64,000 nt of DNA from Hyphomicrobiales bacterium. GTDB taxonomy: Bacteria > Pseudomonadota > Alphaproteobacteria > Rhizobiales > Ancalomicrobiaceae. The translations under genes were made by a program, and so were the position numbers. Location of the stretch: positions 62,001 to 126,000 of the forward strand of contig JAJTBO010000002.1 of NCBI GenBank assembly GCA_021286855.1, given 5' to 3'. The notes below the pieces were generated by a model, which saw only the letters and a program-made list of their open reading frames with translations, was not told the DNA's origin and ran no database searches. How positions within the stretch are numbered: position 1 is the stretch's first letter; each line of letters opens with the position of its first letter. Positions 1-10,064 of this stretch are shown here, in pieces.

Positions 1-552
1 CGAGCTCTCCGCGCCGCGGGTATAGGGCACTACGCAGAAGGTGCAGAACTTGTCGCAGCCCTCCTGCACGGTGAGGAAGGCGGTGAGGCCACGGGCGATG
101 GTCTTCTCGCGGCTCGGCGGGGCGAGATGGTCGAACTTGTCCTCGATCGGAAACTCGGTCTCGACGACGCGGGCGCCGTTGCCGGTGCGCTCGATCAGGC
201 TCGGCAGGTGATGATAGCTCTGCGGGCCGAAGACCATGTCGACGACGGGCGCGCGGCGGGCGATCTCGCGGCCCTCGGCCTGGGCGACGCAGCCGGCGAC
301 GCCGACCAGCAGCTTCTCGCCGCGCTCGGCCTTCTCCGCCTTCAGCACGCGCATGCGGCCGAGTTCGGAATAGACCTTCTCGGAGGCCTTTTCGCGGATG
401 TGGCAGGTGTTGAGGATGACGAGATCGGCGTCTTCGGCGGTTTCGGCCTCGCGCCAGCCCTGCGGCGCCAACGTATCGGCCATCCGCTCGCTGTCGTAGA
501 CGTTCATCTGGCAGCCGTAGGTCTTGATGAAGACCTTCTTGGTTTCGCTCAT
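1..552 (-). CDS. miaB: tRNA-2-methylthio-N6-dimethylallyladenosine synthase MiaB (5' part only)
   Basis: Radical-SAM methylthiotransferase that adds a methylthio group to isopentenylated A37 of tRNAs reading U-starting codons. Only the first 184 codons are present; the rest runs off the left edge. Visible are the N-terminal MTTase cysteines (C14 in YGCQMN, C50 in [10 protein letters not shown]88 in AGCVAQ), which bind the auxiliary Fe-S cluster. The radical-SAM triad follows in GCDKFCTFC (C166, C170, C173). The start gives MSETKKVF, usual for alphaproteobacterial MiaB. It is the last visible gene of a leftward run after fur and plsC, with about 130 bp to plsC. Confidence 0.95.
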   Translation of the reverse strand, partial: MSETKKVFIKTYGCQMNVYDSERMADTLAPQGWREAETAEDADLVILNTCHIREKASEKVYSELGRMRVLKAEKAERGEKLLVGVAGCVAQAEGREIARRAPVVDMVFGPQSYHHLPSLIERTGNGARVVETEFPIEDKFDHLAPPSREKTIARGLTAFLTVQEGCDKFCTFCVVPYTRGAESS

Positions 553-681
553 CGATCTTTCGTGTTCGGCAGGCGCGGAGCGCGCCGGGAGGTTCTTCGA
601 TCCTCTAGCGCAGATCGGGGCCCGGGAAAACAGCCGCGAAATTCGACCCCGGCGATTTCCCGTCCGCGTGGCGCGGCCGCG

Positions 682-1464
682 TCAGGGACGCAGGCGGGCG
701 AGAAGGCCGGCGCGGACCTCGCGCTCGAGGCTCGCGGCGAGCGCCTTGCGGTCGGTGCGGGCGTCGAAGGGGCGCGGCTCGCCCCAGACGATCTCGACGT
801 CGATCCCACCGGCGGTGACGACGCCCCACAGATGCGGCGGCAGGTCGACGTCGCCGGTCCAGCCGATGCGCGGGCGGTCGGCGCGGCCCATCGGCATGCC
901 GGCGATGCGGGTGTAGGCGACGGACATCGGCTGCACCCAGACCTCGGCGTGGCCGCCGGCGTCGATGGCGCCGCGCGCCGCGCCGAGCAGGGCCGAGCGG
1001 AACGGCAGGACGACGTCGCCGGTCGAGGAGGTGCCTTCGGGGAAGAGCACCATGCAGTCGCCGTCGGCGAGGCGGCGGCCGAGTTCGTCGGCGGCGCGGC
1101 CGGTGGCGGTGCGGCGGGTGCGATCGACGAAGACCGAGCGCTGCAGCTTGGCGAGGAGGCCGAACAGCGGCCAGGTCGCCACTTCCGCCTTGGCGACGAA
1201 GGAGATCGGCATCAGCGAGCCGATCACCGGAATGTCGAGCCAGGAGCAATGATTGGGCGTGACCAGCAGCGGCCGATTCGTCGCCGGCGCGCCGTGTTCC
1301 CGGATCCGGACCCCGAGCGAGCCGAGGGCGCGGCGGTGCCACCAGCCCGGCAGAGTGCGCGCCAACGGCCAACCGAAGCGCAGGGCCGCCATCTGGGTCG
1401 GCAGGGCGACCGCGGTGATCGCCGCCAGGCGCGCCAGGGCGAGAACGGCGACGACGCGGTTCAT
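682..1464 (-). CDS. plsC: 1-acyl-sn-glycerol-3-phosphate acyltransferase (PlsC family)
   Basis: Membrane-associated acyltransferase that converts lysophosphatidic acid to phosphatidic acid in phospholipid synthesis. The 260-aa protein has a hydrophobic N-terminus (about residues 3-30). It carries the HX4D catalytic motif in NHCSWLD (H72, D77) and the FPEGT substrate-binding motif at 141-145. The start at MNRVV was preferred to the longer frame because the longer form runs back into the fur gene and its extra residues are low-complexity Ser/Thr/Arg. The gene begins 4 bp after the fur stop codon, so the two are probably cotranscribed. A role on another acyl acceptor, such as a lyso-ornithine lipid, cannot be excluded. 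Confidence 0.88.
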   Translation of the reverse strand: MNRVVAVLALARLAAITAVALPTQMAALRFGWPLARTLPGWWHRRALGSLGVRIREHGAPATNRPLLVTPNHCSWLDIPVIGSLMPISFVAKAEVATWPLFGLLAKLQRSVFVDRTRRTATGRAADELGRRLADGDCMVLFPEGTSSTGDVVLPFRSALLGAARGAIDAGGHAEVWVQPMSVAYTRIAGMPMGRADRPRIGWTGDVDLPPHLWGVVTAGGIDVEIVWGEPRPFDARTDRKALAASLEREVRAGLLARLRP

Positions 1465-1468
1465 GAGG

Positions 1469-1927
1469 TCAGGTCTCGTCGGTCTCGTCGAGCGGGACGC
1501 CGTAGAGTTCGAGGCGGTGGTCGACGAGGCGATAGCCGAGCTCACGCGCGATGAACTGCTGCAGCTTCTCGATGTCGATATTGCGGAACTCGACGACCTT
1601 GCCGGTGCGCAGGTCGATCAGATGATCGTGATGATCGTCGGAGACCGTCTCGTAGCGCGAGCGGCCGTCGCGGAAGTCGTGGCGCTCGATGATGCCGGTG
1701 TCTTCGAACAGCTTGACGGTCCGATAGACGGTGGAGATCGAGATGCGACGGTCGATCGCCGCGGCGCGGCGATGCAGCTCCTCGACGTCGGGGTGATCGG
1801 TCGCGCTCTCGATGACGCGGGCGATGACGCGCCGCTGGTCGGTCATACGCATGCCGGCGGCGACGCAACGGTCCTCGAGCGGACCCTCGGCGGCGGCTTG
1901 ATCGGGCTTCATCGTCGACTGGTTCAC
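1469..1927 (-). CDS. Fur-family metalloregulator, probably Mur (manganese-responsive)
   Basis: DNA-binding metal-dependent repressor of 152 aa. The winged-helix half contains RMTDQRRVIARVIE and the ISISTVYRTVKLFEDTGI recognition helix region. The dimerisation half contains the HHDHLI metal ligands, GKVVEF and DHRLELYGVPL. These C-terminal signatures, and the absence of the C-terminal CxxC zinc motif of enterobacterial Fur, fit the rhizobial Mur type, which responds to Mn(II). That assignment is from family resemblance only. A second Met five residues in (MKPDQ) is an alternative start. It is followed at 4 bp by plsC. Confidence 0.88.
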   Translation of the reverse strand: MNQSTMKPDQAAAEGPLEDRCVAAGMRMTDQRRVIARVIESATDHPDVEELHRRAAAIDRRISISTVYRTVKLFEDTGIIERHDFRDGRSRYETVSDDHHDHLIDLRTGKVVEFRNIDIEKLQQFIARELGYRLVDHRLELYGVPLDETDET

Positions 1928-1966
1928 GGGCGACCTCCCGGTCCGGATCGAACTCGTCTTCCGCGA

Positions 1967-2509
1967 TTAACGAAGATCGGCGCGCATGACAAGCGCCGTC
2001 GCCCCCGGCACGCTGCCGTGGGCGTAGTAACCCTTGCGCTCACCGACCTTGGCGAAGCGCAGGCGGCGATAGAGCGCCAACGCCGCCTCGTTGCCGGCGT
2101 CGACCTCGAGAAAGAGCGAGGCGACGCGATCGCGATAGAGGCGACGCATCGCCTCCTCGACGAGGGCGCGGCCGACGCCGCGGCGGCGATGCGAGCCGGC
2201 GACGGCGATGGTCAGGATCTCGGCCTCGTCGGCGACCGAACGGATCAACACGAAACCGACCGCCGAACGGGTGCCGAAGGCGTTGGCGCGGCGGGCGACG
2301 ACGCCGAAGACGGTCTCCTCGCGCAGCAGCGCGGCGAGTTCGGCGGCGCTCCAGGCGGCGCCGGGGAAACCGGCGGCGTGGATCGCGGCGAGCCGCTCCG
2401 CGTCCTCGCCCCAGGCCTCCTCGAAGGTCAGGAGCGGCGTCGAACTCCAGGGCCCGAGCGGCCCTAACCAACCCGCGCCGATATCCCAGAGGTCGTCCCA
2501 CAGGCTCAT
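1967..2509 (-). CDS. rimI: ribosomal-protein-alanine N-acetyltransferase RimI-like
   Basis: GNAT-family N-acetyltransferase of 180 aa, predicted to acetylate the N-terminus of ribosomal protein S18. The core runs from about residue 28. It includes AEILTIAVAGSHRRRGVGRALVEE, where the R/Q-x-x-G-x-G/A acetyl-CoA loop is RRRGVGRA, and then FLEVDAGNEAALALYRRLRF, typical of RimI. The first 28 residues are a non-conserved extension. Its start overlaps the tsaB stop by 4 bp, so it is translationally coupled to tsaB. RimI next to TsaB is a common pairing. Confidence 0.88.
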   Translation of the reverse strand: MSLWDDLWDIGAGWLGPLGPWSSTPLLTFEEAWGEDAERLAAIHAAGFPGAAWSAAELAALLREETVFGVVARRANAFGTRSAVGFVLIRSVADEAEILTIAVAGSHRRRGVGRALVEEAMRRLYRDRVASLFLEVDAGNEAALALYRRLRFAKVGERKGYYAHGSVPGATALVMRADLR

Positions 2510-3222
2510 CGCGCGCCGCCTCCGAAGAAGGCCTCGGGGGTGAGGCGGGCGAGACGAGCCCCGTCCTGCGGCTTGGCGTCGGCGGGGCGGACGTAGAGCG
2601 GCGAGGGCTTCGCGCAGGCGCTGCAGGCGTCGAGGCGGGCGAGGGCGAGGCGGGCGACGATCTCGATCGAAGGCAGCGCCGGGGCGGCGAGCGCCTCGAG
2701 GTCGGGCGCATGCGCGCCGACCAGGGCCGCGCCGGAGCCGACCAGCAGAGCGGAGGCGGCGCGAGCGGCTTCCGCGACCTTCGCCGGCGCGGTCACCACC
2801 GCGCGGTCGATCTCGCGGCCCTCGGCGTCGAAGCCCTGCGCGTAGACCTCGTCCTTGCGGGCGTCGAGGGCGGCGAAGACGGCGCGGCCGGGATGGGCGG
2901 CGCGCGCTTCCGCCGCCAACGCCTCGAGGGTGGAGACGCCGACCGAGGGCTTCCTCGCGGCGAGCGCGAAGCCGCGGGTGGCGGCGACGCCGATGCGGAT
3001 GCCGGTGAAGGAGCCGGGGCCGATCGTCGCGGCGAAGGCGTCGATCTCGCCGAGCGCGACGTTCGCCTCGCCGAGGAGGCGCTCGACAGCGCCCATCAGC
3101 CGTTCGGCGTGGCCGCGGCCGATCAGCTCGGTCGAGGCGGTCACGGCGACGCGATCGCCCTCTCGAACGAGGAGGGCGACGGCGAGCGCTTCGAGGGCGG
3201 TGTCGACGGCGAGCAGCTTCAT
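2506..3222 (-). CDS. tsaB: tRNA threonylcarbamoyladenosine biosynthesis protein TsaB
   Basis: Partner subunit of the TsaBDE complex that makes t6A37 in tRNAs reading ANN codons. The 238-aa protein has the ASKHA-fold opening MKLLAVDTALEALAVALL and the diagnostic ATIGPGSFTGIRIGVA stretch near residues 65-80. It also has VSTLEALAAEA and the FAALDARKDEVYAQ region. TsaB lacks the metal-binding His pair of TsaD and none is seen here. It is the first gene of a two-gene unit with rimI. Cytoplasmic. Confidence 0.93.
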   Translation of the reverse strand: MKLLAVDTALEALAVALLVREGDRVAVTASTELIGRGHAERLMGAVERLLGEANVALGEIDAFAATIGPGSFTGIRIGVAATRGFALAARKPSVGVSTLEALAAEARAAHPGRAVFAALDARKDEVYAQGFDAEGREIDRAVVTAPAKVAEAARAASALLVGSGAALVGAHAPDLEALAAPALPSIEIVARLALARLDACSACAKPSPLYVRPADAKPQDGARLARLTPEAFFGGGAR

Positions 3223-3310
3223 GGAACAGTCCTACCTCGGAGCGAGCCGCGGATCATCGCGACGATGGTCGAGACGAGCGGCGGCGATCGCCCGAAGACG
3301 AGGGGCCGCC

Positions 3311-3865
3311 TCAAGAGGCGGCGCGGACCTCGCGGACCTCGGGAATGAAGTGCCTGAGGAGGTTCTGAACGCCGTTCCTGAGCGTCGCGGTCGAGGACGG
3401 ACAGCCGGAACAGGCGCCGCGCATGGTCAGATAGACGATGCCATCCTCGTAGGAATGGAAGGTGATGTCGCCGCCGTCGCCGGCGACCGCCGGGCGGACG
3501 CGCTCGTCGAGCAACTGCTTCACCGTCGCGACGATGCGGGCGTCGGCCTCGGAATAGGCGCGGCCGGCCTCGGCGTTCTCCTCGGCGACGAGCAGCGGCG
3601 CGCCGGACATGAAGAACTCCATGATCGCGCCGAGAATCGCGGGCTTCAGGTGCTGCCACTCCGGCCCGTCCTTGGTCACCGAGACGAAGTCGGCGCCGAA
3701 GAAGACGGCGGTGACGCCGGGAACGGCGAAGAGCCGCTGGGCGAGCGGCGAGGCGGCGGCGTCGATGGAGGATCGGAATTCGCGCGACCCTTCGCCGAGA
3801 ACCTGGCGGCCGGGGACGAACTTCAGCGTGGCGGGATTGGGCGTGACTTCGGTCTCGATGAACAT
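3311..3865 (-). CDS. nfuA: NfuA/NifU-like Fe-S cluster scaffold or carrier protein
   Basis: Cytoplasmic Fe-S cluster carrier of 184 aa. The N-terminal Scaffold-Nfu domain (about 1-88) starts MFIETEVTPNPATLKF. The C-terminal NifU domain (about 105-180) holds the CSGC motif that binds a shared 4Fe-4S cluster between two subunits, within MRGACSGCPSSTATL. This two-domain form is the usual alphaproteobacterial type, related to mitochondrial NFU1. The gene stands alone between tsaB and a universal stress protein, about 90 bp from each. Confidence 0.93.
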   Translation of the reverse strand: MFIETEVTPNPATLKFVPGRQVLGEGSREFRSSIDAAASPLAQRLFAVPGVTAVFFGADFVSVTKDGPEWQHLKPAILGAIMEFFMSGAPLLVAEENAEAGRAYSEADARIVATVKQLLDERVRPAVAGDGGDITFHSYEDGIVYLTMRGACSGCPSSTATLRNGVQNLLRHFIPEVREVRAAS

Positions 3866-3961
3866 CGCTTCTCCTCTCTCGGTTTCAAGGGCCGAGCCGG
3901 ATGGGACGATGATCAGATAGAGCCTCGCGCGGCGGGCGTCCAGACGTCGCCGCCGCCACGA

Positions 3962-4453
3962 TCAGGCGATGGCGGCGATCTCTTCGTCGGAAAGGTGGCC
4001 CGGGACGATGGTGACCGGCACGGGGAAGCTGCCGGAGGCGCGGCCGATGGAGGTGACGAGCGGGCCCGGCCCTTCCGAACCGGTGCCGGCGGCGAGCACC
4101 AGGACGGCGATGTCCTCGTCCTCCTCGATGAGCTTCATCACCTCCACGGCGTGGGCGCCTTCGCGCACCACGGTCTCCGGTTCGGTCGCGGCGATCGACT
4201 TGACGCGGGCGACGACGACGTCGAGGAGGCGCTCGGCCTCTTCCCGCGCCTCGGCGCGCATCACCTGCTCGACGCCGATGAAGCCGCGAAAATCGCTGTC
4301 GTCGATGACGTGGAGCAGGACGAGCACGCCGTCGGTGTGTTCGGCGCGACGCGCGGCGAAGACCACCGCGCGATCGCATTCGGCGGTGTCGTCGACGACG
4401 ACCAGGAACTTGCGGCGGTGGCCGGCTTCGAGGGAGCGACGTGTGAGACCCAT
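3962..4453 (-). CDS. universal stress protein family (UspA) protein
   Basis: Small cytoplasmic UspA-fold protein of 163 aa. The N-terminal strand KFLVVVDDTAECDRAVVFAARRA and the C-terminal VLVLAAGTGSEGPGPLVTSIGRASGSFPVPVTIV match the family. GTGSEGPGPLVTS corresponds to the G-2x-G-9x-G(S/T) nucleotide-binding loop, so it is probably an ATP-binding type. The start at MGLTRRS was chosen over an upstream in-frame codon that adds 17 residues without family resemblance. It lies downstream of trpS on the same strand. Its physiological role is not evident from sequence. Confidence 0.88.
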   Translation of the reverse strand: MGLTRRSLEAGHRRKFLVVVDDTAECDRAVVFAARRAEHTDGVLVLLHVIDDSDFRGFIGVEQVMRAEAREEAERLLDVVVARVKSIAATEPETVVREGAHAVEVMKLIEEDEDIAVLVLAAGTGSEGPGPLVTSIGRASGSFPVPVTIVPGHLSDEEIAAIA

Positions 4454-4532
4454 GGCGCGAGGCTGCCACTCGCGCGGGGGGATGGCAAGGGCCCCTCCCC
4501 GCATCGCGCGAACGCCGTTCGTCGCAGCCCGA

Positions 4533-5606
4533 TCAGCGCAGGAAGCCGACCACGTCCTTGACGCCGTCCATCACCGGCCGGGCGATCGCGGCGGCGCGTT
4601 CGGCGCCGGCGGCGAGCACGCCGTCGACATGGGTCGTGTCGGCGACGAGACGCTTCATCTCCGCGCCCATCGGGCCGAGCTTGTCGACCGCCAGATCGGT
4701 CAAAGCGCTCTTGAAACCGGAGAACTGGGCGCCGCCGTATTCGGCGAGCACGTCCGCCGTGGTGCGGCCGGCGAGCGCCGCGTAGATTCCGACGAGGTTC
4801 TGCGCCTCGGGGCGTCCCTCGAGGCCGGCCGGCTCGCTCGGCAGCGGCTCGGGATCGGTCTTCGCCTTCCTGAGTTTCTGAGCGATGGTGTCGCGATCGT
4901 CGGTCAGGTTGATGCGGGAGAGGTCGGAGGGATCCGACTTCGACATCTTCTTGGCGCCGTCGCGCAGGCTCATCACGCGGGTCGCCGGCCCGTGGATCAG
5001 CGGCGCCGTCATGGGGAAGAAGGCGTCGCCGAAGCCGTGGTCGCGGATCGATTCGGCGAAGTCGTTGTTGAACTTCTGGGCGATGTCGCGGGTCAGTTCG
5101 AGGTGCTGCTTCTGGTCCTCGCCGACCGGCACGGCGGTCGCCTTGTAGAGCAGGATGTCGGCGGCCATCAGGCTCGGATAGGCGAACAGGCCGAGCGAGG
5201 CGCGCTCGCGGTCCTTGCCGGCCTTCTCCTTGAACTGGGTCATCCGCTCCATCCAACCGAGGCGAGCGATGCAGTTGAAGACCCAGGCGAGTTCGGCGTG
5301 CTCGGGCACCCGGCTCTGATTGAAGACGATGTGACGCACCGGATCGATGCCGGCGGCGAGAAAGGCGGCGGTCACCTCGCGGATGTTCGAGGCGAGCTGC
5401 TTCGGCCCGCCCCACACCGAGACCGGCTGGGTGATGGCGTGCAGATCGACGACGCAATAGACGCAGTCGCAGACGTCCTGCATCTCGACGAACCGCTTGA
5501 TCGCGCCGAGGTAGTTGCCGAGGTGCAGGTTGCCGGTCGGCTGGACCCCCGAAAACACGCGGGGGTGGAACTTGGCGTCGATGGCGTCGGTCATGTCGAT
5601 CTTCAT
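4533..5606 (-). CDS. trpS: tryptophan-tRNA ligase
   Basis: Class I aminoacyl-tRNA synthetase that charges tRNA-Trp. The Rossmann core begins [19 protein letters not shown], in which TGNLHLGN is the HIGH-type signature near residue 28. The KMSKS loop is in [12 protein letters not shown]. The 357-aa length is normal. An internal Met at 5594 (MTDAIDA) is an equally possible start and would remove four residues. It follows murJ on the same strand after about 45 bp. Confidence 0.96.
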   Translation of the reverse strand: MKIDMTDAIDAKFHPRVFSGVQPTGNLHLGNYLGAIKRFVEMQDVCDCVYCVVDLHAITQPVSVWGGPKQLASNIREVTAAFLAAGIDPVRHIVFNQSRVPEHAELAWVFNCIARLGWMERMTQFKEKAGKDRERASLGLFAYPSLMAADILLYKATAVPVGEDQKQHLELTRDIAQKFNNDFAESIRDHGFGDAFFPMTAPLIHGPATRVMSLRDGAKKMSKSDPSDLSRINLTDDRDTIAQKLRKAKTDPEPLPSEPAGLEGRPEAQNLVGIYAALAGRTTADVLAEYGGAQFSGFKSALTDLAVDKLGPMGAEMKRLVADTTHVDGVLAAGAERAAAIARPVMDGVKDVVGFLR

Positions 5607-5650
5607 CCCGGTCGGGCGGCGAGGCTCGGAGCGTCGTCTTTCGCGGCGGG

Positions 5651-7252
5651 TTATGCGGCATCCCGGGGCGGCTCGCAAGCCGGCTCGGCGCGGCCGCTCC
5701 GGCGGCGCGCGAGCAGGCGAGCGAGATCGGCGCGCTCGACGACGCCGAGCGCGACCAGAAGCCCCGCCTGTGCGAGGAGCGCCACCAGAACGAGCGCGGC
5801 GACACCGAGGAGGCGGAGCGCCGAGGCCTCGGCGGCGGCGAGGCGATCGAGCCCGAGTCGGCCGCAGACGAGGAGGACGAGGCCGGCGCCGAGGGCGGCG
5901 AGGACGAGGCGGGGCAACCGCCGCCGGGCGTCGGCGTCGAGCCGCCAGTCGCCGCGCCGCACGAGACCGGCCCCGAGCAGGACGGCGTTGAGCCAGGTGG
6001 CGAGCGCGCCGGCCCAGGCGACGGCGATCCAACCGAGGACCGGGCGCAGGGCGAGGGCGAGGGCGATGTTCACCGCCACCGCGACGACGCCGTGGCGCAT
6101 CGGCGTCCGGGTGTCGCCGCGACCGAAGTAGGCCGCGGAGAAGACGCGGATCGTCACCGCCGCCGGCAGGGCGAGGGCCATCGTCGCCAGCGCGGTCGCG
6201 GAGGCCGACGCGTCGGAGGCGGCGAAGACGCCGCGGCGGAACAGGGCCACGACGATCGGATCGGCGAGGAGGACGAGGCCGACCGCCGCCGGCAGGGCGA
6301 GGGCGAGGGCGAATTCGAGGGCGCGGTTCTGCATCGCGCGGATCTCGTCGGCGGGACGATCGCGGGCGTCGGCGATCTCGGGCAGCAGCACCTGTCCGAT
6401 GGCGATGCCGACGAGGCCGAGCGGCAATTGGTAGAGCCGATCGGCGTAGTAGAGCCAGGAGACCGCGCCCGGTTCGCTCGAGGCGATCATGGTGGCGACG
6501 ACGACGTTGATCTCGACGAAGCCGCCGGCGACGAGGCCGGGGCCGAGGGCGCGGAAGAATCCCTTCATCGCCGGGCTCGCCGTCGGCCGGGCGAGACGCG
6601 GCGCGAGGCCGGCGCGGCGCGCCGCGAGGCCGACGAAGACGAGTTGGGCGAGGCCGGCGAGCGCCACCGTGACGGCGAGGGCGCGGCCGGCGAAGACGTC
6701 GCCGCGGCTGGTGAGCAGAAGACCGACGAGGACGACGATCAACAGGAGATTGAGCAGGGTCGGCGCGACGGCGGCGGCGAGGAAGCGACGGTCGGCGGCG
6801 AGCACGCCGCCGAGGAGCGCGACCAGCGTGACGGCGGTCAGATAGGGGAAGGCCCAACGGGTCAGTTCGGCGGCGAGCGCCAACTTTTCCGGATCGAGGC
6901 GGTAGCCGGGGGCGACGAGGCCGACGACCGGCTCGGCCCAGAGCCACACCGCGACGGTCAGGGCGGCGAGGACGGCGAGGAGCACGCTCGCCGCCGCGCC
7001 GGCGAAGCGCAGCGCCGCCGCTTCGCCGGCGTCGGCGCGCAGGCGCATGTAGGCGGGCACGAAGGCGGCGGCGAAGGCGCCTTCGGCGAAGAGCCGCCGG
7101 AACATGTTGGGCAGGCGCTGGGCGACGACGAAGGCGTCGGCGACCGGTCCGGCGCCGAGCACCGTCGCCACCAGCGTGTCGCGGAGAAAGCCGAGGATGC
7201 GGCTCGCCAGCGTGGCGGCGCCGACGCCGAGGACGTCGCCGAGGATCTTCAT
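5651..7252 (-). CDS. murJ: lipid II flippase MurJ (MviN)
   Basis: Polytopic inner-membrane protein of the MOP superfamily that moves lipid II across the membrane for peptidoglycan synthesis. The 533-aa protein has about 14 hydrophobic segments. It starts with the MurJ signature [20 protein letters not shown], followed by [20 protein letters not shown] and [21 protein letters not shown]. These include the conserved Arg residues in the first helices. It sits between glnD and trpS, an order common in alphaproteobacteria, and begins about 25 bp after glnD ends. Confidence 0.95.
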   Translation of the reverse strand: MKILGDVLGVGAATLASRILGFLRDTLVATVLGAGPVADAFVVAQRLPNMFRRLFAEGAFAAAFVPAYMRLRADAGEAAALRFAGAAASVLLAVLAALTVAVWLWAEPVVGLVAPGYRLDPEKLALAAELTRWAFPYLTAVTLVALLGGVLAADRRFLAAAVAPTLLNLLLIVVLVGLLLTSRGDVFAGRALAVTVALAGLAQLVFVGLAARRAGLAPRLARPTASPAMKGFFRALGPGLVAGGFVEINVVVATMIASSEPGAVSWLYYADRLYQLPLGLVGIAIGQVLLPEIADARDRPADEIRAMQNRALEFALALALPAAVGLVLLADPIVVALFRRGVFAASDASASATALATMALALPAAVTIRVFSAAYFGRGDTRTPMRHGVVAVAVNIALALALRPVLGWIAVAWAGALATWLNAVLLGAGLVRRGDWRLDADARRRLPRLVLAALGAGLVLLVCGRLGLDRLAAAEASALRLLGVAALVLVALLAQAGLLVALGVVERADLARLLARRRSGRAEPACEPPRDAA

Positions 7253-7277
7253 CGCGCCTCCGTCGTTCGCGCCGCGA

Positions 7278-10064
7278 TCACGCCGCGGGCTTGCGCGTCG
7301 CCTCGCGCGGCGGACCGTCGAAGGCGCGGATCAGATGTTCGCGGATGGTCTTCTCGCGGGCGCGGCTCTCGACCTTGTGGCCGAACAGATCGGTCACGTA
7401 GAACACGTCGACGGCGCGTTCGCCGAAGGTCGCGACATGGGCCGAGGCGATGTTCAGATTGAGATCGGAGATCGCCCGGGTGAGGTCGTAGAGCAGCGCC
7501 GGCCGGTCGAGACCAGAGACCTCGAGCACCGTGAAGCGATCCGACCAGGCGTCGTTGACCATCACGTCGGTCGGGATCTGGAACGCCTTGAGGCGACCCT
7601 TGGCGGCGCCCTTCTTCTGCTCGACCTGCTCGGGCAACCGCTCGGCGCCGGTCAGGGTCTTCTCGATCAGGGCGGTGATGCGTTGGCCGCGCCGGCGCTC
7701 GTCGGCGTCGTCGGGGAACTCGCGGCCGACGAAGATCGTGTCGAGGGCGAGACCGTCGGTGGTGGTGTAGATCTGGGCGTCGACGATGTTGGCGCCGGCC
7801 ACCGCGCAGGCGCCGGCGATCGCCGAGAGGAGCCGCGGGTGGTCGTCGGCGAGCACGGTGATCTCGGTGACGCCCTCGAAGCGATGCGGCATCACCGAGG
7901 TGGCGAGATGCTTGCGATGACGGGTCGCCTCGCGAATGAACTCGGCATGCTCGATCTTGCGCGGCAGGTCGACGCGCAGCCAGTAGGGCGGATAGTGCCG
8001 CTCGACGTAGGCCTTCTTCTCTTCCTCGCTCCAGCCGACGAGCTTTTCGGCGAGCTGGTGCTTGGCGGCGGCGACGCGCTGGTTGCGGCCGGCCTGGGAA
8101 TGGCCGCCGGCGAGATAGGGCTCGGTCTCGTAATAGAGGGTGCGCAGCAGCTGGCCCTTCCAGCCGTTGAAGACGCCCGGACCGACGGCGCGGATGTCGG
8201 CGACGGTGAGACAGTGGAGCAGGCGCAGGCGCTCGGGGCTCTGCACGATCTCGGCGAAGGTCTCGATGGTGCGACGATCGTTGAGATCGCGCCCTTGGGC
8301 GACCGAGCTCATCACCAGATGGTTCTCGACCAGCCAGGCGACGGTCTCGGTCTCCGCCGGCGTGAGGCCGAAGCGCGGCCCGAGCTTGCGGGCGATCTTG
8401 CCGCCGAAGAGGGAATGGTCTTCCGGCCGACCCTTGGCGATGTCGTGCAGGAAGGTGGCCGTGTAGATCACTCGGCGATTCTGGATGCCGGCGAAGAGCT
8501 CGGTGGCGAGCGGCACCTCGTCGACGATCGAGCCGTTCTCGATCGCCGAGAGCTCGCCGAGCGAGCGCAGCAGGTGCTCGTCGACGGTGTAGTGGTGGTA
8601 CATGTTGAACTGCATCATCGCCACGATGCGGCCGAACTCCGGCACGAACCGGCCGAGGACGCCGGTTTCGTTCATCCGCCGTAGGATGCGTTCGGGCGAG
8701 CGGCGCGAGGCGACGATCTCGAGGAACAGCCGATTGGCGGTCTCGTCGACGCGCAGCTTCTCGTCGACGAGACGCAGCGAGCGCGTCATCAGCTGCAGGG
8801 CGTCGGGATGGAAGTCGAGGTTGTCGCGGTCGGCCTCGTGGAAGATGCGGATCAGGTTGACCCGATCCTGCTCGAAGACGTCGGGGCGGGCGACGTTGAT
8901 GCGGGCGTGGTCGACGACGAAGGGCGCGCCGTCGACCGTCTTCGGCTTGCGGCGACGCAGCCGGCCGAGCAGGCGGTTGAGCGCGGGCGCTTGTTTGACG
9001 TGCTCCTCCTCGAGCGCCGAGCAGAAGATCAGCGTCAGGTCGCCGACGTCCTTGGCGACCAGGAAGTAGTGCTTCATGAAGCGCTCGACGGCGCGCAGGC
9101 CGGCCTTGTCGACATAACCGAGGCGACTGGCGATCTCGCGCTGGAGATCGAAGGACAGACGCTCCTCCGCCCGGTTGGTGGCGAAGTGCATGTGGCAGCG
9201 GATTCCCCAGAGGAAGTCGTCGCAACGTTCGAACCGACGATATTCGGCCTGCGAGAAGACGCCGGCGGCGATCAGCTCGCGCGCGTCCTTGACCCGGTAG
9301 AAGTACTTGGCGATCCAGAACAGGGTCTGGAGATCGCGCAAGCCGCCCTTGCCCTCCTTGATGTTGGGCTCGACAAGATAGCGGCTCATGCCCTGGCGCT
9401 TGTGGCGGTCGTCGCGCTCGGCGAGCTTGGCGGCGATGTAGTCGCGACCGGTGCCCTGCACCACCTCGTGGTCGAAACGCTTGACGAGATCGTCGAACAG
9501 CGGCCGGTCGCCCCACAACCACCGCGCCTCCAGAATGGCGGTGCGGATGGTCAGATCGGAGCGCGACAGGCGGATGCATTCGTCGACGTTGCGGGTGGCG
9601 TGGCCGACCTTCAGGCCGAGATCCCACAACATGTAGAGGATGTATTCGACGACGCTCTCGCCCCAAGGGGTCTGCTTGTAGGGCAGGAGGAAGAGGAGAT
9701 CGATGTCGGAGCCCGGCGCCAGGGTGGCGCGGCCGTACCCGCCGACGGCGGTCACGGCGATGCGCTCGGCCGAGGAGGGATTCTTCACGGGATAGACGTG
9801 AGCGACGGCGAAGTCGTAGATGACGCGGATCAGCTCGTCCTGGACGAAGGACAGACGCTCGGCGCAGAGCACGCCGCGCCGATCGGCGAGGAGGCGCTCC
9901 TGCACTTCGGCGCGGGCGTCGGCGCGAGCCTCCTTCAGAATGGTCAGGGCCTTGGAGCGGACCGTCGGATTGCCGCCGTCCGCGCCGTCGGCGACGAGCG
10001 CGGTCAGACGCCGCCTGAGGTCGGCGGAATCGATCAATCCCTCGAAATGCTTCGACACCGTCAT
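7278..10064 (-). CDS. glnD: bifunctional uridylyltransferase/uridylyl-removing enzyme GlnD
   Basis: Sensor of glutamine that uridylylates PII proteins under nitrogen limitation and deuridylylates them under sufficiency. Domains in order: a nucleotidyltransferase domain with GGYGRATLAPGSDIDLLF at about 108-125 (metal-binding DxD), a helical linker, an HD hydrolase domain with FLHDIAKGRPEDHS near residue 500, and two C-terminal ACT domains (ITVLADDHPRLL and LEVSGLDRPALLYDL). The start MTVSKHFEG (928 aa) was preferred to an upstream codon adding 23 residues, because GGAGAG precedes it at good spacing and family members start here. It heads the leftward glnD-murJ block. Confidence 0.95.
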   Translation of the reverse strand: MTVSKHFEGLIDSADLRRRLTALVADGADGGNPTVRSKALTILKEARADARAEVQERLLADRRGVLCAERLSFVQDELIRVIYDFAVAHVYPVKNPSSAERIAVTAVGGYGRATLAPGSDIDLLFLLPYKQTPWGESVVEYILYMLWDLGLKVGHATRNVDECIRLSRSDLTIRTAILEARWLWGDRPLFDDLVKRFDHEVVQGTGRDYIAAKLAERDDRHKRQGMSRYLVEPNIKEGKGGLRDLQTLFWIAKYFYRVKDARELIAAGVFSQAEYRRFERCDDFLWGIRCHMHFATNRAEERLSFDLQREIASRLGYVDKAGLRAVERFMKHYFLVAKDVGDLTLIFCSALEEEHVKQAPALNRLLGRLRRRKPKTVDGAPFVVDHARINVARPDVFEQDRVNLIRIFHEADRDNLDFHPDALQLMTRSLRLVDEKLRVDETANRLFLEIVASRRSPERILRRMNETGVLGRFVPEFGRIVAMMQFNMYHHYTVDEHLLRSLGELSAIENGSIVDEVPLATELFAGIQNRRVIYTATFLHDIAKGRPEDHSLFGGKIARKLGPRFGLTPAETETVAWLVENHLVMSSVAQGRDLNDRRTIETFAEIVQSPERLRLLHCLTVADIRAVGPGVFNGWKGQLLRTLYYETEPYLAGGHSQAGRNQRVAAAKHQLAEKLVGWSEEEKKAYVERHYPPYWLRVDLPRKIEHAEFIREATRHRKHLATSVMPHRFEGVTEITVLADDHPRLLSAIAGACAVAGANIVDAQIYTTTDGLALDTIFVGREFPDDADERRRGQRITALIEKTLTGAERLPEQVEQKKGAAKGRLKAFQIPTDVMVNDAWSDRFTVLEVSGLDRPALLYDLTRAISDLNLNIASAHVATFGERAVDVFYVTDLFGHKVESRAREKTIREHLIRAFDGPPREATRKPAA

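Noticed and set aside
5651-6947. Possible 804-aa fusion ending in TrpS
   Set aside because: The N-terminal 440 residues are an Arg/Pro-rich off-frame reading of murJ. The real trpS starts at 5606.
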